Below are positions 51,501 through 62,951 of a stretch of 64,000 bases of DNA, piece after piece. Each line of letters opens with the position of its first letter. Positions within the stretch are counted from its first letter, which is position 1. Origin of the DNA: Pomacea canaliculata. Its lineage: Eukaryota > Mollusca > Gastropoda > Architaenioglossa > Ampullariidae. A program made the position numbers and the translations under genes. Below the pieces are notes generated by a model. It worked only from the letters and a program-made list of their open reading frames with translations. It was not told the DNA's origin and did not search any database. The stretch is from contig NC_037593.1 in assembly GCF_003073045.1 (NCBI RefSeq), positions 21,698,720 through 21,762,719 of the forward strand, given 5' to 3'.

Positions 51501-54230
51501 TGATAAGATTACTCGAGCCTCATACTTTTATTGAAAAGTCTTATCATGTAAATCTTAAAATGCTAGAAAGAAGCAGACTATATACTGTTCTGGTGAAATC
51601 ATAAGCAAATAAAGATATGAAAATTCACTCAGTTTTTCCTTACATTTATTGAAAGTAAATGCATCTCTTTTATTGATATCTTTGTATCCATATATTCTAG
51701 TATATGAGAACTAGTAAACATATGAATCTGACTTATTGCAGATGGGCCCTTCTGCTTCTGTTCTAATGCAAACAACAATACATACTGGTGTCTTCGCACA
51801 GTTAATCAGACCCACAACTTCCTTTACTGCGAATACATCACCAGCTTCATTACTTTTTATGATCTGCTAAAGGATCCCTTTCAGGTAACAACAAACATAA
51901 TTTTATTTAATATTCAAAACAAATGTAAAAACATTGCAGTAAAGAAAATTATAGATGGGAAAATGATTGTGATGGACATGAAAGAAACAAGGTAATGGGT
52001 GCAAGAGTAAGAGTTTAGTTCCTCAAAGTAAATATTTTTTCTGTATATTGTTGACTTCTGTCATGGTTGCAGCTTTACAATGTGGCAAAGACCTTAAACT
52101 ATGGTGTCCTTCAGCAACTTCATGAGCAGCTTGCAGCAGCCAAAGAATGTCGAGGCCGTGAGTGCAGGCACAAGAACCCTCAGCGTGAGTTTCTTCATTT
52201 ATCAATCTGAGGTTATAGAGTGTCATGTTTTTATTGGATATCAACATGGCCAAACAAGTTAACTCTGTTGATGCTTATCTTATTTTTTTCTTCATCTGAA
52301 ATGCACAACTTTGTGTCAGGCCCAATGAAAGATACTACGACGTCAATGTTGAAGGTAATGGTTGATGAAGAGTTCTGTAATGGATCTTACTTTTGTATTT
52401 ATTGTGTTACCTTGGCTGCATTTTGTTAGTCTCTCACCCACCTCCCTTCCCATCCTTTCCCACCTTTCCAGTTTTTCGCCTGGCTGTGACTGTGTAGGTC
52501 TTTTTTCTCTACCTCATTTGCTTTACCAATAGAAAACCAGTCCTGTGATAAAGGTTTATTGTGTTCTTTCAATATACAGATTTTTTAAATAATTACTTGT
52601 TTTTTACTTTTTATTTATTATTTTTTGCTCATGAAACAAGTTTTTGAGTTTAATGTTTTTTTTAACCAATCATTAACTAACTGTGCTGATCAAGCTGATA
52701 CTTTTGTCAGTATACTAAAGAATTTGGTACTTCCACCTTTTTCTTCTATCAGTTTTTTTCATATTATGAAAAAGAATTCTCTTTTAGTTCCTGCACCAAA
52801 GAGACGATTCAGTCCTGCACAAAATACATGGGAAACAAGCAGAGTCAACACATGCTACCTAGAAATAAGCAGAATCTGCACACACTGCTTCTCCACAATA
52901 GATTCAGAACAGTATTTTGACAAAGTCACCACAGAAGTCTCATTCCCAGACAAGGAGACAAATGCAAACTTTTATCAATAGATTTAAAAATATGATAACA
53001 GTGCTGGCATTATCCAAAAATAGTGTGTTATTAAAATATTATGAAACTATGAATGAATAAATGTATTTTATGACTGGCAATAGAGTTACCTATGTAAAAA
53101 TAGTGACACACATCTGCAATGTGCACATATGCTTTGCTGACATATGGCTGTTAGAAAGTTTTTAGTCCCAGGAAAATTTCTGGCTCACATCCAAAAACCT
53201 CTCTCTTGAGATGTGCCTCATAGTTAGCAAGCTTCACTGGTGGTACCACCTGCTCAACATGTCACATTCTAGGTGACTCAGTGGCATCATGCATTGTCTG
53301 AGTAAGAAAGAACAATAGGCTGTTGGTCTGATTCCTTTTTGGCCTCCCAGTCTGCAGCCTGGCATGAATTGAAGTATGTCTTAAAATTTTCTACTTCAGA
53401 TGTAGTAACCTCTTTTTCCTTTTGTGACAGCCATACCCCCATACCTTCCCCACCTGCAATTTATTTTGTAAATAGTCATGAGATGTGATACAATATCATT
53501 TGGGGTAGTACAATCCTTTGAGCACTTACCCAATGACGTGGCTGCTGGTTTCATCCTGCCTCCCTGCTGTGGATCTCTCCTTAGTTCTGGTGAAAAAAAT
53601 GAAGGTGAACTCATTGTCTAGATGGGGCAAGATAGGGGTAGGTGTTGAATTTGTGTGCTCCCTGTTCATTTGTAAACTTTGACCAGTCAAAAGTGTCAAA
53701 CATCTAGAGTTGGGTAGCTCCACAGTCATGTCATCTGGTAAGAACTTAAAGTAATTTTAACCAATAAAAATGGTATTTTATAGATATTCAACAGCCTTAT
53801 TCTGTCATATCAGTCAGTACCACCCCCTTCATCTGCCCAAGAGAGAGAGAGATCTTTTCAGGAAAGGTGTTATTGATAAAAGTGTTGCTTCAATGAACAT
53901 AACTGATCAAATGGACATGCCGTGAACAGTCAACAGAGTAAGGAAGATCATGCATGCGTGCCATCTAGATATTCAGAGGGTGGTGCAGTAAACGTAAAGA
54001 AGAAATGTCTGGCCAAATATTAAAAGAAAATGGTACCAGCATTGTGAGGCTTTCTTTTTGCCAAGGTAAGATTGCAGCAGTATGGTGTCTCACTGATCTT
54101 TATTTCTGTTGGGGTTATAGTGCGACATGATCCAGGATGGATTCCAAACTCAGGGGATGATGACAACTATGAGGAGGATGAGGATGACTTTGACGAGGAT
54201 CCACCTGAAGAAGATCCAGATTTCTTTTAA
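36575..54230 (+). CDS. SULF1: Extracellular heparan sulfate 6-O-endosulfatase (SULF1/SULF2-like)
   Basis: Secreted enzyme removing 6-O-sulfate from heparan sulfate and so tuning Wnt, BMP and FGF signalling. Exons: 36575-36830, 37328-37567, 39317-39542, 41305-41399, 42160-42310, 43119-43294, 43724-43852, 44371-44427, 44717-44885, 45195-45390, 48383-48475, 48987-49138, 50509-50624, 51126-51304, 51742-51884, 52073-52184, 54121-54230. Signal peptide in residues 1-35; metal site LTDDQD (78-83); formylglycine site MCCPSRSS with Cys at about 115; [12 protein letters not shown] further on. A basic, heparin-binding-like domain follows with RKRR (possible furin site), then the conserved Cys-rich C-terminal domain ([19 protein letters not shown]). 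Exon 4 lacks one C in a C-run: as read it gives APSINTC, one frame over [15 protein letters not shown], which fits the family and the next exon's phase. Repaired length about 866 aa (human 870-871). SULF1 or SULF2 cannot be separated; the last exon is acidic. Confidence 0.96.
38230..38590 (+). mobile_element. SINE-like retroposon (second family), SULF intron 2
   Basis: The left part has a tRNA-like arrangement with GGTTCAATGC as possible box B. The right half shares long blocks with 39885-40105: GGAATGGGTAC near the start, GGGTTGGGAAGGTAAGGTAGCA, GACCCAAGAAAAGC and TCTAACACGTC. It contains a C-run (CCCCCCTTCCCCCCCCCC). I infer an interspersed tRNA-derived SINE; exact ends are uncertain. Confidence 0.55.
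39885..40105 (+). mobile_element. SINE-like fragment (second family), SULF intron 3
   Basis: Shares blocks with 38390-38590: GGGGATGGGTAC, TTTAGGGAAGGTAAAGCAA, CTGCCCCCAAGAATAC, GGTCTCTAACACCTCGCCC and a CCTTTTAC-rich end. The tRNA-like head seen in the other copy is missing, so it is 5'-truncated or more decayed. Confidence 0.5.
45650..46745. other. Unidentified stretch in SULF intron 10
   Basis: This stretch differs in style from the AT-rich introns around it: richer in G and C, with several short open frames (45660-45905, 46009-46200, 46510-46719) and, near 46220-46310, a short frame reading [20 protein letters not shown] do not recognise any protein family. It may be an old insertion, a processed remnant or chance; I do not annotate a gene. 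Confidence 0.3.
47025..47215 (-). mobile_element. tRNA-derived SINE, complete, with 11-bp target duplication
   Basis: On the minus strand the element begins GCGGTCCGGTGGCGCAACGG and continues TTAGCGCCTGTCACC (box A-like), with a box B-like GAGTTCATTTCTC about 45 bases on. The body includes TTGCCGTAATATAGCC and GCTGGCACAGCGTAAAACACC and ends in a C-rich tract. GTCAAATTTTA is present exactly on both sides (47014-47024 and 47216-47226), an 11-bp target-site duplication of LINE-type retroposition. Relatives lie at 12219 (head) and 20128 (tail). Confidence 0.85.
47686..48050 (-). mobile_element. LINE 3' fragment, minus strand
   Basis: Same family as 35405-35848. The minus strand reads [18 protein letters not shown] and [14 protein letters not shown], and ends in GGAACAAGAAGAAGAAG. 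Upstream, [11 protein letters not shown] and KWGWIGHT-like strings lie in shifted frames, so the coding sequence is decayed. It lies in the long SULF intron 10, downstream of the SINE at 47025-47215. Confidence 0.8.
52320..52354 (+). CDS. Possible alternative SULF exon 17a (35 nt)
   Basis: Bounded by TTTGTGTCAG and GTAATG. It joins exon 16 (ending CAG C) in phase to read [13 protein letters not shown]. The RPMK start resembles the RPKN near the end of vertebrate SULF1. If used it must splice on to 52788 rather than to 54121, where the phase would not fit the acidic tail. Confidence 0.4.
52788..52862 (+). CDS. Possible alternative SULF terminal exon (24 codons plus stop)
   Basis: Follows the acceptor ATTCTCTTTTAG and is in phase with exon 17a. 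It encodes [18 protein letters not shown] and a few more residues before TAG at 52860-52862. This gives a basic/polar C-terminus of about the same length as the acidic one encoded at 54121-54230. Only splice signals and phase support it. Confidence 0.35.
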   Translation, partial: FLHQRDDSVLHKIHGKQAESTHAT

Positions 54231-57200
54231 ACAAGAGAATGTGTCAAAACTTGGAGTTTTTACAGATGAACTCAACTTTTGGAAAGACTTAAGTCAGGAG
54301 CCACTGGTACTTGATAGTGTTTGTCTGGCAGACGTGGGAGATGGTGGGGTGTGGAGAATAAAACTGATCATGCAAATTGTTGATGATGTATGACATAGAC
54401 CAAAACAAAGTGTGCATATATTTGTATATATTGAGCTAAATTAGGTTTGTAGAAATGTATTTTTGTGCAGCATGGTAATATGTAATCTGTTGCAACAACT
54501 CAGGTGAAATTGCTTTAAAAATGGTATTTTAGAGACAACTGTCATTTTTTGTGCTAAAGGCTATTGTTTTCAGGGTATGACTTTCTTACTTCAAAGCTTT
54601 CATGGGCAGATTCAGCCAGCTGATAGGTACAGCTATAACCTTTCTTAGGCAGTGTGTGTCTATGTTTGTGTGTGTGTGTCTGAGAACGAGAGAGAGAAAA
54701 ACCACATGTTCATCATTCATTTTGTGTAGCATTTATTTACTATTGCTCCAAGTGCAGCAGTTTGTCATACATTACCATTGTATTAGTAGCATAACCTTTT
54801 TTCACCATGATTAGCTTTTATTGCTTGTAGATATCATCAATCAACAAACCATTACCACTGTACTGTTATTACCACTGTATTGTTAGGCATATGCCATCCT
54901 GAAAAATCATGATGACTGATCATTAATAATGAATAATAAAAGTATGATTTGTATAGCACACACTTATGCTTATAAGGAACATGCCATTAGCGTTCGAGAC
55001 AAGAACAAGACATGGACAACATATGAAGGAACGGAAGGACAAACAACACTATTAATGACTAATAAAAGATAAATATAGAAAATGCAAAAAAAAAGATTCA
55101 GCTAACAAGAACAAAGTGTTGGGATTTAGCAGAGGAAGATGAGTAGGGAAGTAGCAATAAACAGAAAAGTGGGGGTGGATTGGTTGAAAAAAAAAAAAGA
55201 GTAGTATTCTGTGGACTGTTGTAGGAGTAATGCTCAAGGAAGAGGTGCGTTTTCAATGCAGATTTAAATGGATTCAGTGGTTGATAGGTGGCAGAGAGAA
55301 TAAAAGGGGGAGAGTTTTACTGCATAGTAACTTAAAAATCCTGTGACTGTATGTTGTTGTTTTGACGGAATAGTGAGGATATGTTCATCAGACGAAGAAG
55401 GCAGTTGGCTGCCTGGGATGTAGGGGAAGAGAAGTTCAGAGTTCAGGGCAGGAGCCTGCAAAGGAATGAAAACAGCACAGTTTGTACTTGGTGTGAGAAC
55501 TGATAGGTACTAATCTAGCAGTGTTTGGGTGATGTAACTTGCATTGATGTTCTGGTGCTTAAATTCACTAAAATTTCAACTGTTACTTATGGTTTTTCCA
55601 ATTCCTTCATTCCATTTTTACTGATCCCACCAAATGCAAATACTTCAAATATTTGCAGCGTGTTCTATCTTCATTTGAATCATTTTACATTGTCTGTGAC
55701 TTTAGTGTTGCAACAAAGACTATACTTACCACATTTAACCATCATAATACAAGCTTTGTCAGCATGCCAGATGATATGCAAGTGAAGTCTTATGTGCTGT
55801 ATGTCATCACTTTCTGCTGACAGCTAATATGAAGATAAGATTCTTATGTTCAGCTTAAGGACACTATTGTGACTTCAGTAACACTACAGATTTTGTCTTC
55901 TTGGCCAGTTGTGTAGGTGTGTGATAAACTTCTTAGATAAGTATATTCATATAAATACATACTAAATTATGTGCATTTTGTACTTAAGGCAGTAGTGTCA
56001 TTTTACATAGAAAGTCTTTTGTGTAGGATTACATAGTGTCTTCAGTGCCATGCAGATGCTTACAAAGAAGCAGAGTATAAATAGCCAGGCTTCTCTATTG
56101 TTTTGCCCTCCTACTTAGAGATGTCTCAGTGGTGCTACTGTCATACCAGCTTGCCATTTTGTGCTCTTTTACTTCGCTCACATGAATTTGTGAAAATATA
56201 CACAACATATTCAGGATTTTATTCTTTTTTGAGTTCTTGTGTACACATTACAAAATTTTTATCATCTGTGTAGTGTTTACAGCTTTTTTTCAAAAAGTCT
56301 GTGAGCCAGGAGAGAGATCGCTTGCATGTCAATGCTCACATTTGGGCCAGACATTCATTCATTATAAACAAGTGCAGGCTCAAATGCTCGAAACTTGTCT
56401 GAAATGAACTTTCCATTATAGAAAAATGGATACACGTTAATGAGGATTCCATATTTGGCAACTTTCATGCATCTTTGATTTATGAAGTTGTAACTACTGT
56501 ATACCTTTATGGAGCAACAATTATTGTTTCTTTTTTTGGCTTTCCTGTAGTTTGCAAACTTGGATGTAGATTACTAGATGTAACACACTTTGACCCTGTA
56601 TATATGATGGTTATCCATGTAGTTTTTCCTGCCAGTGTATGCAGTAGTTAGCTATTTGTTATTATGATAATGTAAAAATATGCAGTAGCTAGCTGTTTAT
56701 TATTATGAAAATGTAAAATGCATAGACAGGTGCATATTTTAGTGTATGATTTGCACATCTGCAAGATATTTTATCCACCTAATCAGCTGTTTAGGATATA
56801 ACATTTATCAATAAGTATTAACAAACTAAAAAAAATACAGTTGCTGTTTGGTCTGGTATCTACAAGGATACAAAAAGTAACCACATACCATTTAGACCAG
56901 AAACTGCTGTAAGAGGCAAGTATTGAAAATGATCTGCAGAAATGTGTAAAGATTTAATATTTTCTGGAAAATATCCCATGTTTTCTAGGATCATTTCTAG
57001 ATGCTTGGTATGTAAAGTAACAACTGGTAGACTCCCCTTTGAAAAAGGATCCGGGTTACTTTTTTCATGTTGTTAACAGCAGGATGGTAATGGTATGCAG
57101 CTGCTGCCAGATGATTCCCCAATCATATTGTATTCTCTCCATCTAAGCACATAGCCCCTTTTTAAATGTATGATTTTCATTTGGACAGCAAAGTGCATAT

Positions 57201-58965
57201 TTCAGTTGATTCAGTGTAGTGGTGTGTTTGTTACAGATTTTGTAGATATTTTTTCTAAAATTACAGATGAAGATTCAAATGCTTTTCACATTTAATAGCA
57301 GTATCTTATAAAATGACTGTCTGTCAGTTAATAGTACACACAAAACAAAAAACAGATTTTGACATCAGACTGATAAAAACTTCTTCTTCGTGTATATTTA
57401 CTACAAACAAAAAAACACCACCATCTTACATTCATAAAAATGACTTGCATAAAAAATAAAAGGCTTTCCTAAATCATAAATCATCTCTGTTGAAGTTATG
57501 CAGATATAGATTTTTGAACCTTGTGTAAATTTAACAAAAATGTATAATTCATTCATTTTTTAAGCACAAATTAGATACTAAAGAAAAGCTAGGGAAAATT
57601 AAGTATTGTAATATATATCCTCAGCTCAGTCACTTAATATTCAATAAACTGAATAAGTACAGAAATGGCTCTAGTTTCAATGGCATTTCACGAACACTGA
57701 AACAAACTCCATGTCACAGAATTTGGAGATTTACTTCCCCAGTCTTTCACAGGCAAATGGTCAACAAAACAACAGCATACCAAATTCTAGAATGAAATGT
57801 TACAGCATGTCACATAGCAACATCACTTTGCAGACAAATTTTAGTTAAGGACCAATGTCTTTCGAAAATATTCTCTGTACAAAAGCAAAGGTTTGGAGGG
57901 GGAAATGTGTGCATTCTGTTTGCCCTGATTACTCTTAAATGCTATATTAATGCTTTTACCCTCATTCTATACTGACAAGTAAAAGCATTTTTCCTCAAGA
58001 CATCAAGGGTTGTTGCATATTGCCTCTGGTACACATTCTTTATGAATGAGTTAGTCATCTCTTGATGGTGAAATAGCTCTACGGTAAGGATACAAGCGTA
58101 AAACACAGGTTATCAGGCCTCTCCATGTGCACGTTTGTGAGGCTGCTTTGCTTGTCAAAACTTAGTTATGGACAGTGTACGAATTAAAGATCTCAAAGTG
58201 ATTATCCAAATGAGCAAACTTTTAGGGGCAGGAAGACAGAATTTTGAAAGGTCAACAAAAACCTCTCCGATTATCTGAGAGGTTATCTTGTAATTATTGC
58301 ATCTTGATTAGCAATCTGTTAGGAAGGAATCCAACTTGCTAGAAGTGTCACTCTAAATAACCAAAGCAGCATAACATGGTACAAAACACTAAGTTATCCA
58401 TATGGGATTAAAAAAGGGCAGCAAATACCTTTCACTTCTTTGATTTTATTTGATAATGCGTGCACATTTTTTTTTTTTTTTTGCATCTACAAAAACATAA
58501 TCTTACACAAGTCCTTGCAAACAAGGCATATGAACAGACACTGTAAAACACTTGAATGATGCAGCTGCAAATCAATTGCATACATTAGGTATAATTTTGA
58601 GAAATGTTTTACTGTCTCACAAGTTGTCTAGATCAATTTTAACTAATCCAGTTTTGCAGTTCTTGATCTGTATTAAGTTTTATTACTTGCCCTAACAATG
58701 TTTCAGATGAAAGAGCAATTTACACATCCCTTACGACCAAGTCATTTCATTATTGCTTTGTATTGAGAGCAAAATGCAGCCTTATGTCAAAATTCACATC
58801 CTACATATTATGTGAGCTGGTGTTTCGGAAATATTTCAATTTTATCATTTGTGAAGAATCTGGCTAAAACTTGGACCTTATCATGTTTTGCATAAGATTA
58901 AACATTAACATATAAGCTATATGACAGTACAAATTTTAGATTTTCTTTCTTGGCAAACTAAAGAG
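54231..58965. other. Convergent intergenic region between SULF and MIC27-like genes
   Basis: No coding exon recognised. It must hold the 3' UTRs of two genes that face each other. A dispersed repeat copy lies at about 54925-55460. The rest is AT-rich with no recognisable element; AATAAA strings occur in several places, so the 3' ends cannot be fixed. Confidence 0.5.
54925..55460 (+). repeat. Dispersed repeat copy
   Basis: Shares ordered blocks with 35100-35404: GACATGGACAACATATGAAG near the left, AAATATAGAAAATGC and CAAGAACAA in the middle, and CAAGGAAGAGGTGCGTTTTC on the right. This copy continues further, to about 55460. It has no coding capacity I can recognise, and no terminal repeats are clear. 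The right boundary is approximate. Confidence 0.55.
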
Positions 58966-61900
58966 TTAGCTGCTTCTAGTTGTGTACATGTCTTTATCTT
59001 CTTCTTTAGACTGTCCAGGATCACCTTTGAGTGCAGTACCTGATTGTGTCTTTTCCCCATAGGGTGTGGCATCTGGAGCTGAGCTTAGAACTGAAGGCCG
59101 TGTTGATGCCTAAAAATAAATATGTGGAGAGGATAAAATAAAAGTTAAAATAGAAATGAGGCACATTCACAAAGAAAATAAGAAGTGGAAAAGGTAACCA
59201 TTTTAGCTAGTTTCACATAACTGTCTAGAGTAATTTATACTAGTACTGATTCTTATGTTTTTATCAGTGATACATTCTGTACACACTCCTGCGTGCATGC
59301 ATGTACAGAAGGGTGCTGTATTAAAAAAAAAAAAAACTTACCTCTTCTGTAGCTGACCCTGCCAAAGAAATTAAACATTTTGTATAATTCATACACATAA
59401 ACATAGTGTATAATTTAAGAATAAATCTGCAAAGATATTTTAACCAGAAAGATGTAAGTTGGCAGAAAACTGGTCAGAACAGAAAGAATGGCACCATGGA
59501 AAATGGAACCGTCAACATTACCTTCTGAGGACCAAAGAGGCTTTACAGAAGTCTGGACAGATTTGTATGCTTCTATTGCAAGAGCTATGGCCTCCTCAGG
59601 GTAGCATATTGCTGATGCTGCTGTTATGCTGGCTGTACTGTACAATACTTTGCGAAACATCCCACCTAACACAAGCAAGGAAACAGATGATTAACAACAC
59701 AGCTGCCTATCCAACAGTGATTAAGACAGCATTAATATTAAAATAATTGCTTCAAGCTCGTTGTCAGTTATACATCATGGAAGGTAAGCAAATAATTTTT
59801 TTTTAATTGTCACAAAGTAGGTTACCACACTCAAACATGGTTCTGTTACCATAAATCTTGCCAAAAAATACAGTTTAGATGTGATTTAGTTCATACAGAG
59901 TGAATCTAAACAGACAACACATGACAAAAATGATGTGCTGCATATGCTTCATCACCCAGGCATGAAAACGATGGTAGTCCTTGTGTGAAATGAAAGAGGC
60001 AGGCATTTCCTACCCTAAGGTCAAAGAAGGAAAAAAGAGCAATGCTTGTCTCACCTTAAGTGAGACATACAGGAAAACCACATGAACAGACTTTACTGAT
60101 CAACTTGGCTACTGGGGCAGCAACATCTGAAATATATATCCTGGGGCCAGATTATAAGGCCAACAATAGCACTGCACCACCACCAGCTGGTGCAACTGAC
60201 CTTGTAGTTGTGTGGTGGCTTGCGCGCCTTGTCAATCCACAGAGCTATGTCGGCGGGAGCCTTGTGCTCCTGGCAGGTCTAACCAAGTCAAACAGGTCTG
60301 TCAGGGGAGAGACCAGACTAAAATGTTGCACCCTGGCCCTCCAGGTTGGGGGTTTTGCTTTGGGCTCACAACCCACTCATGTAAAAAAAAAAAAAAAAAA
60401 AGGTGTTACAGAAACCACAACAAGGGCCTGGTTGGGAAGATTCCACTCTAGAAGAGCTTATGATGCATGCTGGTGAAAGCCTTAGGGAAGCCAGCTTGAC
60501 ATCGAAACCACATGGGCCCAACTGAAGGGGGCTGCCCAAAACCAGGTCCGCTGGTGAGGTGGTGTTGCGGCCATATGCTCCTCAAGGTAGCAACAAGGAA
60601 TAAACTAAGCTAATAGCACTGCATGGTCACTTTGTAACTGAGGCAAGCCCGCACTGGAACAGTGCAGTTTGCAGAGGAGAATGGTCAGTAAGCATCTTGG
60701 GCTCTTTGAAGCTTGTGCTTTGGTTGTTGACAGCTAGAAAGGCCAAAAAATAGGGAACTGTATTCATGCATCTGGTATAGAACAAGTGCAGACAAGAGCT
60801 ATTTAGTGATGGTAACTGTTACCATAGGTTGGATGTGGCTGATCTGGTGAATACTGAACTTATGTGGGTTACAGAGGCTCACTATTGCAGTGTCTTGGTA
60901 CTGTCACCTGTCTAAAGGTTTGATTACGGCTGTTAAAATATCTACGCATTACATTTACTGGGATAATGTGCATGCAAACATAAATTTGTATCTAGTCTCT
61001 GCAGATTATTTTCACTCACATTTTCATATAAGTTACAGTGGAACCTCAATTGTCTGGTTTAATGACCGATGCTTGTCATCCGAATAATCAAAAATCATTC
61101 TAAAAATATGCAAATGCTAGAGTAGGTGCACCGATTGATTTCCAATGATAAATTTCAACGAAAGCTTAGCACCTGATTTCCCATAACCCTTTTCAACAAT
61201 TTGTAGCAACTGGCAAAACAACCTTTTCTTTTCACTCCCGCACCAGACCCCAACATTACGGCACAAACTTACGAGAAGCCGCTTTCTAACCTCGAGGTGC
61301 AGACATCAACTGAATTAACTTGGAACAAGGTGTCACATACACCAGTGGTTCTCAAAGTTTTTCGGACCGCGGACCACTTACTTGAGTAAAAAATATGGCG
61401 GACCACCAAGGCCTAAAAATCACTCTGTACTATGAATTTCAAATTTAAATTGCCGCATTTGTTTCATAACAATTCAAAACTAAATGTACTTCTGTGACAG
61501 TAGTATAGTAGTAAGTTGACATAAAACTACCTCGTTCTTTGCAATTAAAATGTTAATGCGAGGAATGCATCACTTTAAACATCACTTTGCTGACATATGA
61601 CGGACTGTCAGCTGCGGACCACCTGACTTATGCCTGCGGACCACACTTTGAGAACCACTGACCTACATGGACAATATGATTCATACACAATCTTTTCCAA
61701 GAAAAGCCTTGAAGCAGAAGACAAATGACTTATTGGCAAAAGGCAGTCGTCAGATTTTGGAAAAAGGGGAGGGAGAGTGTTCACAACGAGTCGTCTGCAT
61801 TGAATTAAGATTAATGATTTGTTCACAGCAGGGGATCGCCTGCCTGGTGCAAGGATGCTATACTTTCAATCCTTTTAGAATAATTCTCAGAAACTCATTA

Positions 61901-62951
61901 ACAAAAAAAACTCAAGCTGTGATATATGTAGTGTACATTCCTGGAATTCTTGGCGGTCTTTGTTAAGTCTAGCAAATTTTTTGTTTTAAAGGTGATGCCG
62001 GATAACCAAATGCACGCGCACAGTTAATTGAAGACCAGGGTTATTTCAATTCTCACCACGGTATCCAGCAATAACACCACCAAGCCCTGCCACAGCTATG
62101 ACACCAGCTCGTGGTAGAACACCAGGGTCATTCTGAATATGGTTTAGCATCTCTGTGGAATCAAACAATTATAGTATTAATGATATGGCAGTCTCAGTTA
62201 ATCAAAAGTAAAATATTATTAATTCCAATATTAAACTTTTAATGCATAAAACTAAAGTTACTTTTAGCAAAACATAGCAGTCAAGGTTGTAGAAGCATGC
62301 ATCATTCACGCAATACATGCACTACACTCCCACAGCTATACAAAATGAAGATGCTGAATATTTTTTACAAAAGCCAATCTGACCTTGAGTGTGAGCATTT
62401 CCAGTTTCATATACATTCCTGATTCTGTCAATGGTGTCCTGCAAATCACAGAAACATGCCAGAAGAGTGCCAGACTCTGCACAAGTGTTAGCATTTTAAC
62501 ATTAACATACAAGTACCAAATACAGAACAGAAATTTCTGTGTAAGTAAAATAAAGTACAAAAACTGTTCGTCATATTTCTTGGTTTTGAATTTTTAAAAT
62601 ATATTTTTAAGCTGCTTTTTATGCTGAGCTAGCAATTACAGTTATATCACAGCAAAGCTGCCAGCCTTGATAACATGCTACATTTTTTGTAATATGTCAG
62701 TGAAAAAAAACCTGCTAAAACTATGCACATTTTTAAAAACTAAAGCACTTATCCCCATTTCCAATATTACCCACATAAATCTATGCAAAGGTACACATGC
62801 ATCCCTACAAACACACACTTCACACCTGGCAAGAGTCTTTGAAATCCCATACAGTCTTCCGGACTGTGGACACCCATCTTCTGACAAAATTTATGTCTTC
62901 TTCTGTATGACTATAAGATGCTCCTTCCTCTGGATTTTCATACAGTGAAAG
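58966..62951 (-). CDS. APOOL: MICOS subunit MIC27/MIC26-like (APOOL/APOO family), 3' six exons
   Basis: Inner-mitochondrial-membrane subunit of the MICOS complex that shapes cristae junctions. Minus-strand exons in order: 62951-62826, 62438-62384, 62152-62057, 59665-59522, 59358-59342, 59109-58966; all splice as GT-AG on the minus strand with matching phases, giving 193 residues. Landmarks: LSLYENPEEG near the start (vertebrate APOO has ELSLYSVPEG), two hydrophobic segments, GVIAVAGLGGVIAGYRG and YSTASITAASAICYPEEAI, and a C-terminus KDMYTTRSS close to the DMYSTRS end of human APOOL. The acidic/polar linker before it is variable. The exon at 59342-59358 is only 17 nt. The N-terminal exon with the start and targeting region is not seen in 62952-64000 and is probably beyond the window. 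Confidence 0.9.
60130..60605 (+). mobile_element. Composite LINE-derived fragment
   Basis: The right 100 bases (about 60505-60605) match the 3' coding end of the LINE family at 35405: ACATGGGCCCAACTGAAGGG and GGTCCGCTGG, then GGTGTTGCGGCCATATGCTC. The left part, including GCACCCTGGCCCTCCAGGTT, an A-run at about 60380-60399 and a GTTACAGAAACCACAACAAG block, looks like the 5' region of an invertebrate LINE from memory. The middle of the element is missing. It lies in the large intron of the MIC27-like gene, antisense to it. Confidence 0.55.
61343..61660. mobile_element. hAT-like MITE, 318 bp, with 16-bp terminal inverted repeats
   Basis: CAGTGGTTCTCAAAGT at the left and its exact reverse complement at the right, followed on both sides by repeated GGACC(G/A)C-type blocks (GGACCGCGGACCAC; GGACCACACTT). 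Flanking 8-mers ACATACAC and ACCTACAT agree at six of eight positions, compatible with an old 8-bp duplication. No transposase is present. The termini are those of hAT elements of the Charlie type. It lies in the MIC27-like gene's large intron. Confidence 0.85.

Noticed and set aside
54127-54393. 88-codon frame starting [10 protein letters not shown] over the last SULF exon
   Set aside because: It is the other frame of the acidic exon; the acidic frame joins exon 16 in phase and ends at a natural stop at 54230.
60060-60476. 138-codon open frame inside the MIC27-like gene's intron
   Set aside because: It runs through LINE-derived sequence and an A-run coding for lysines; no protein domain is visible.
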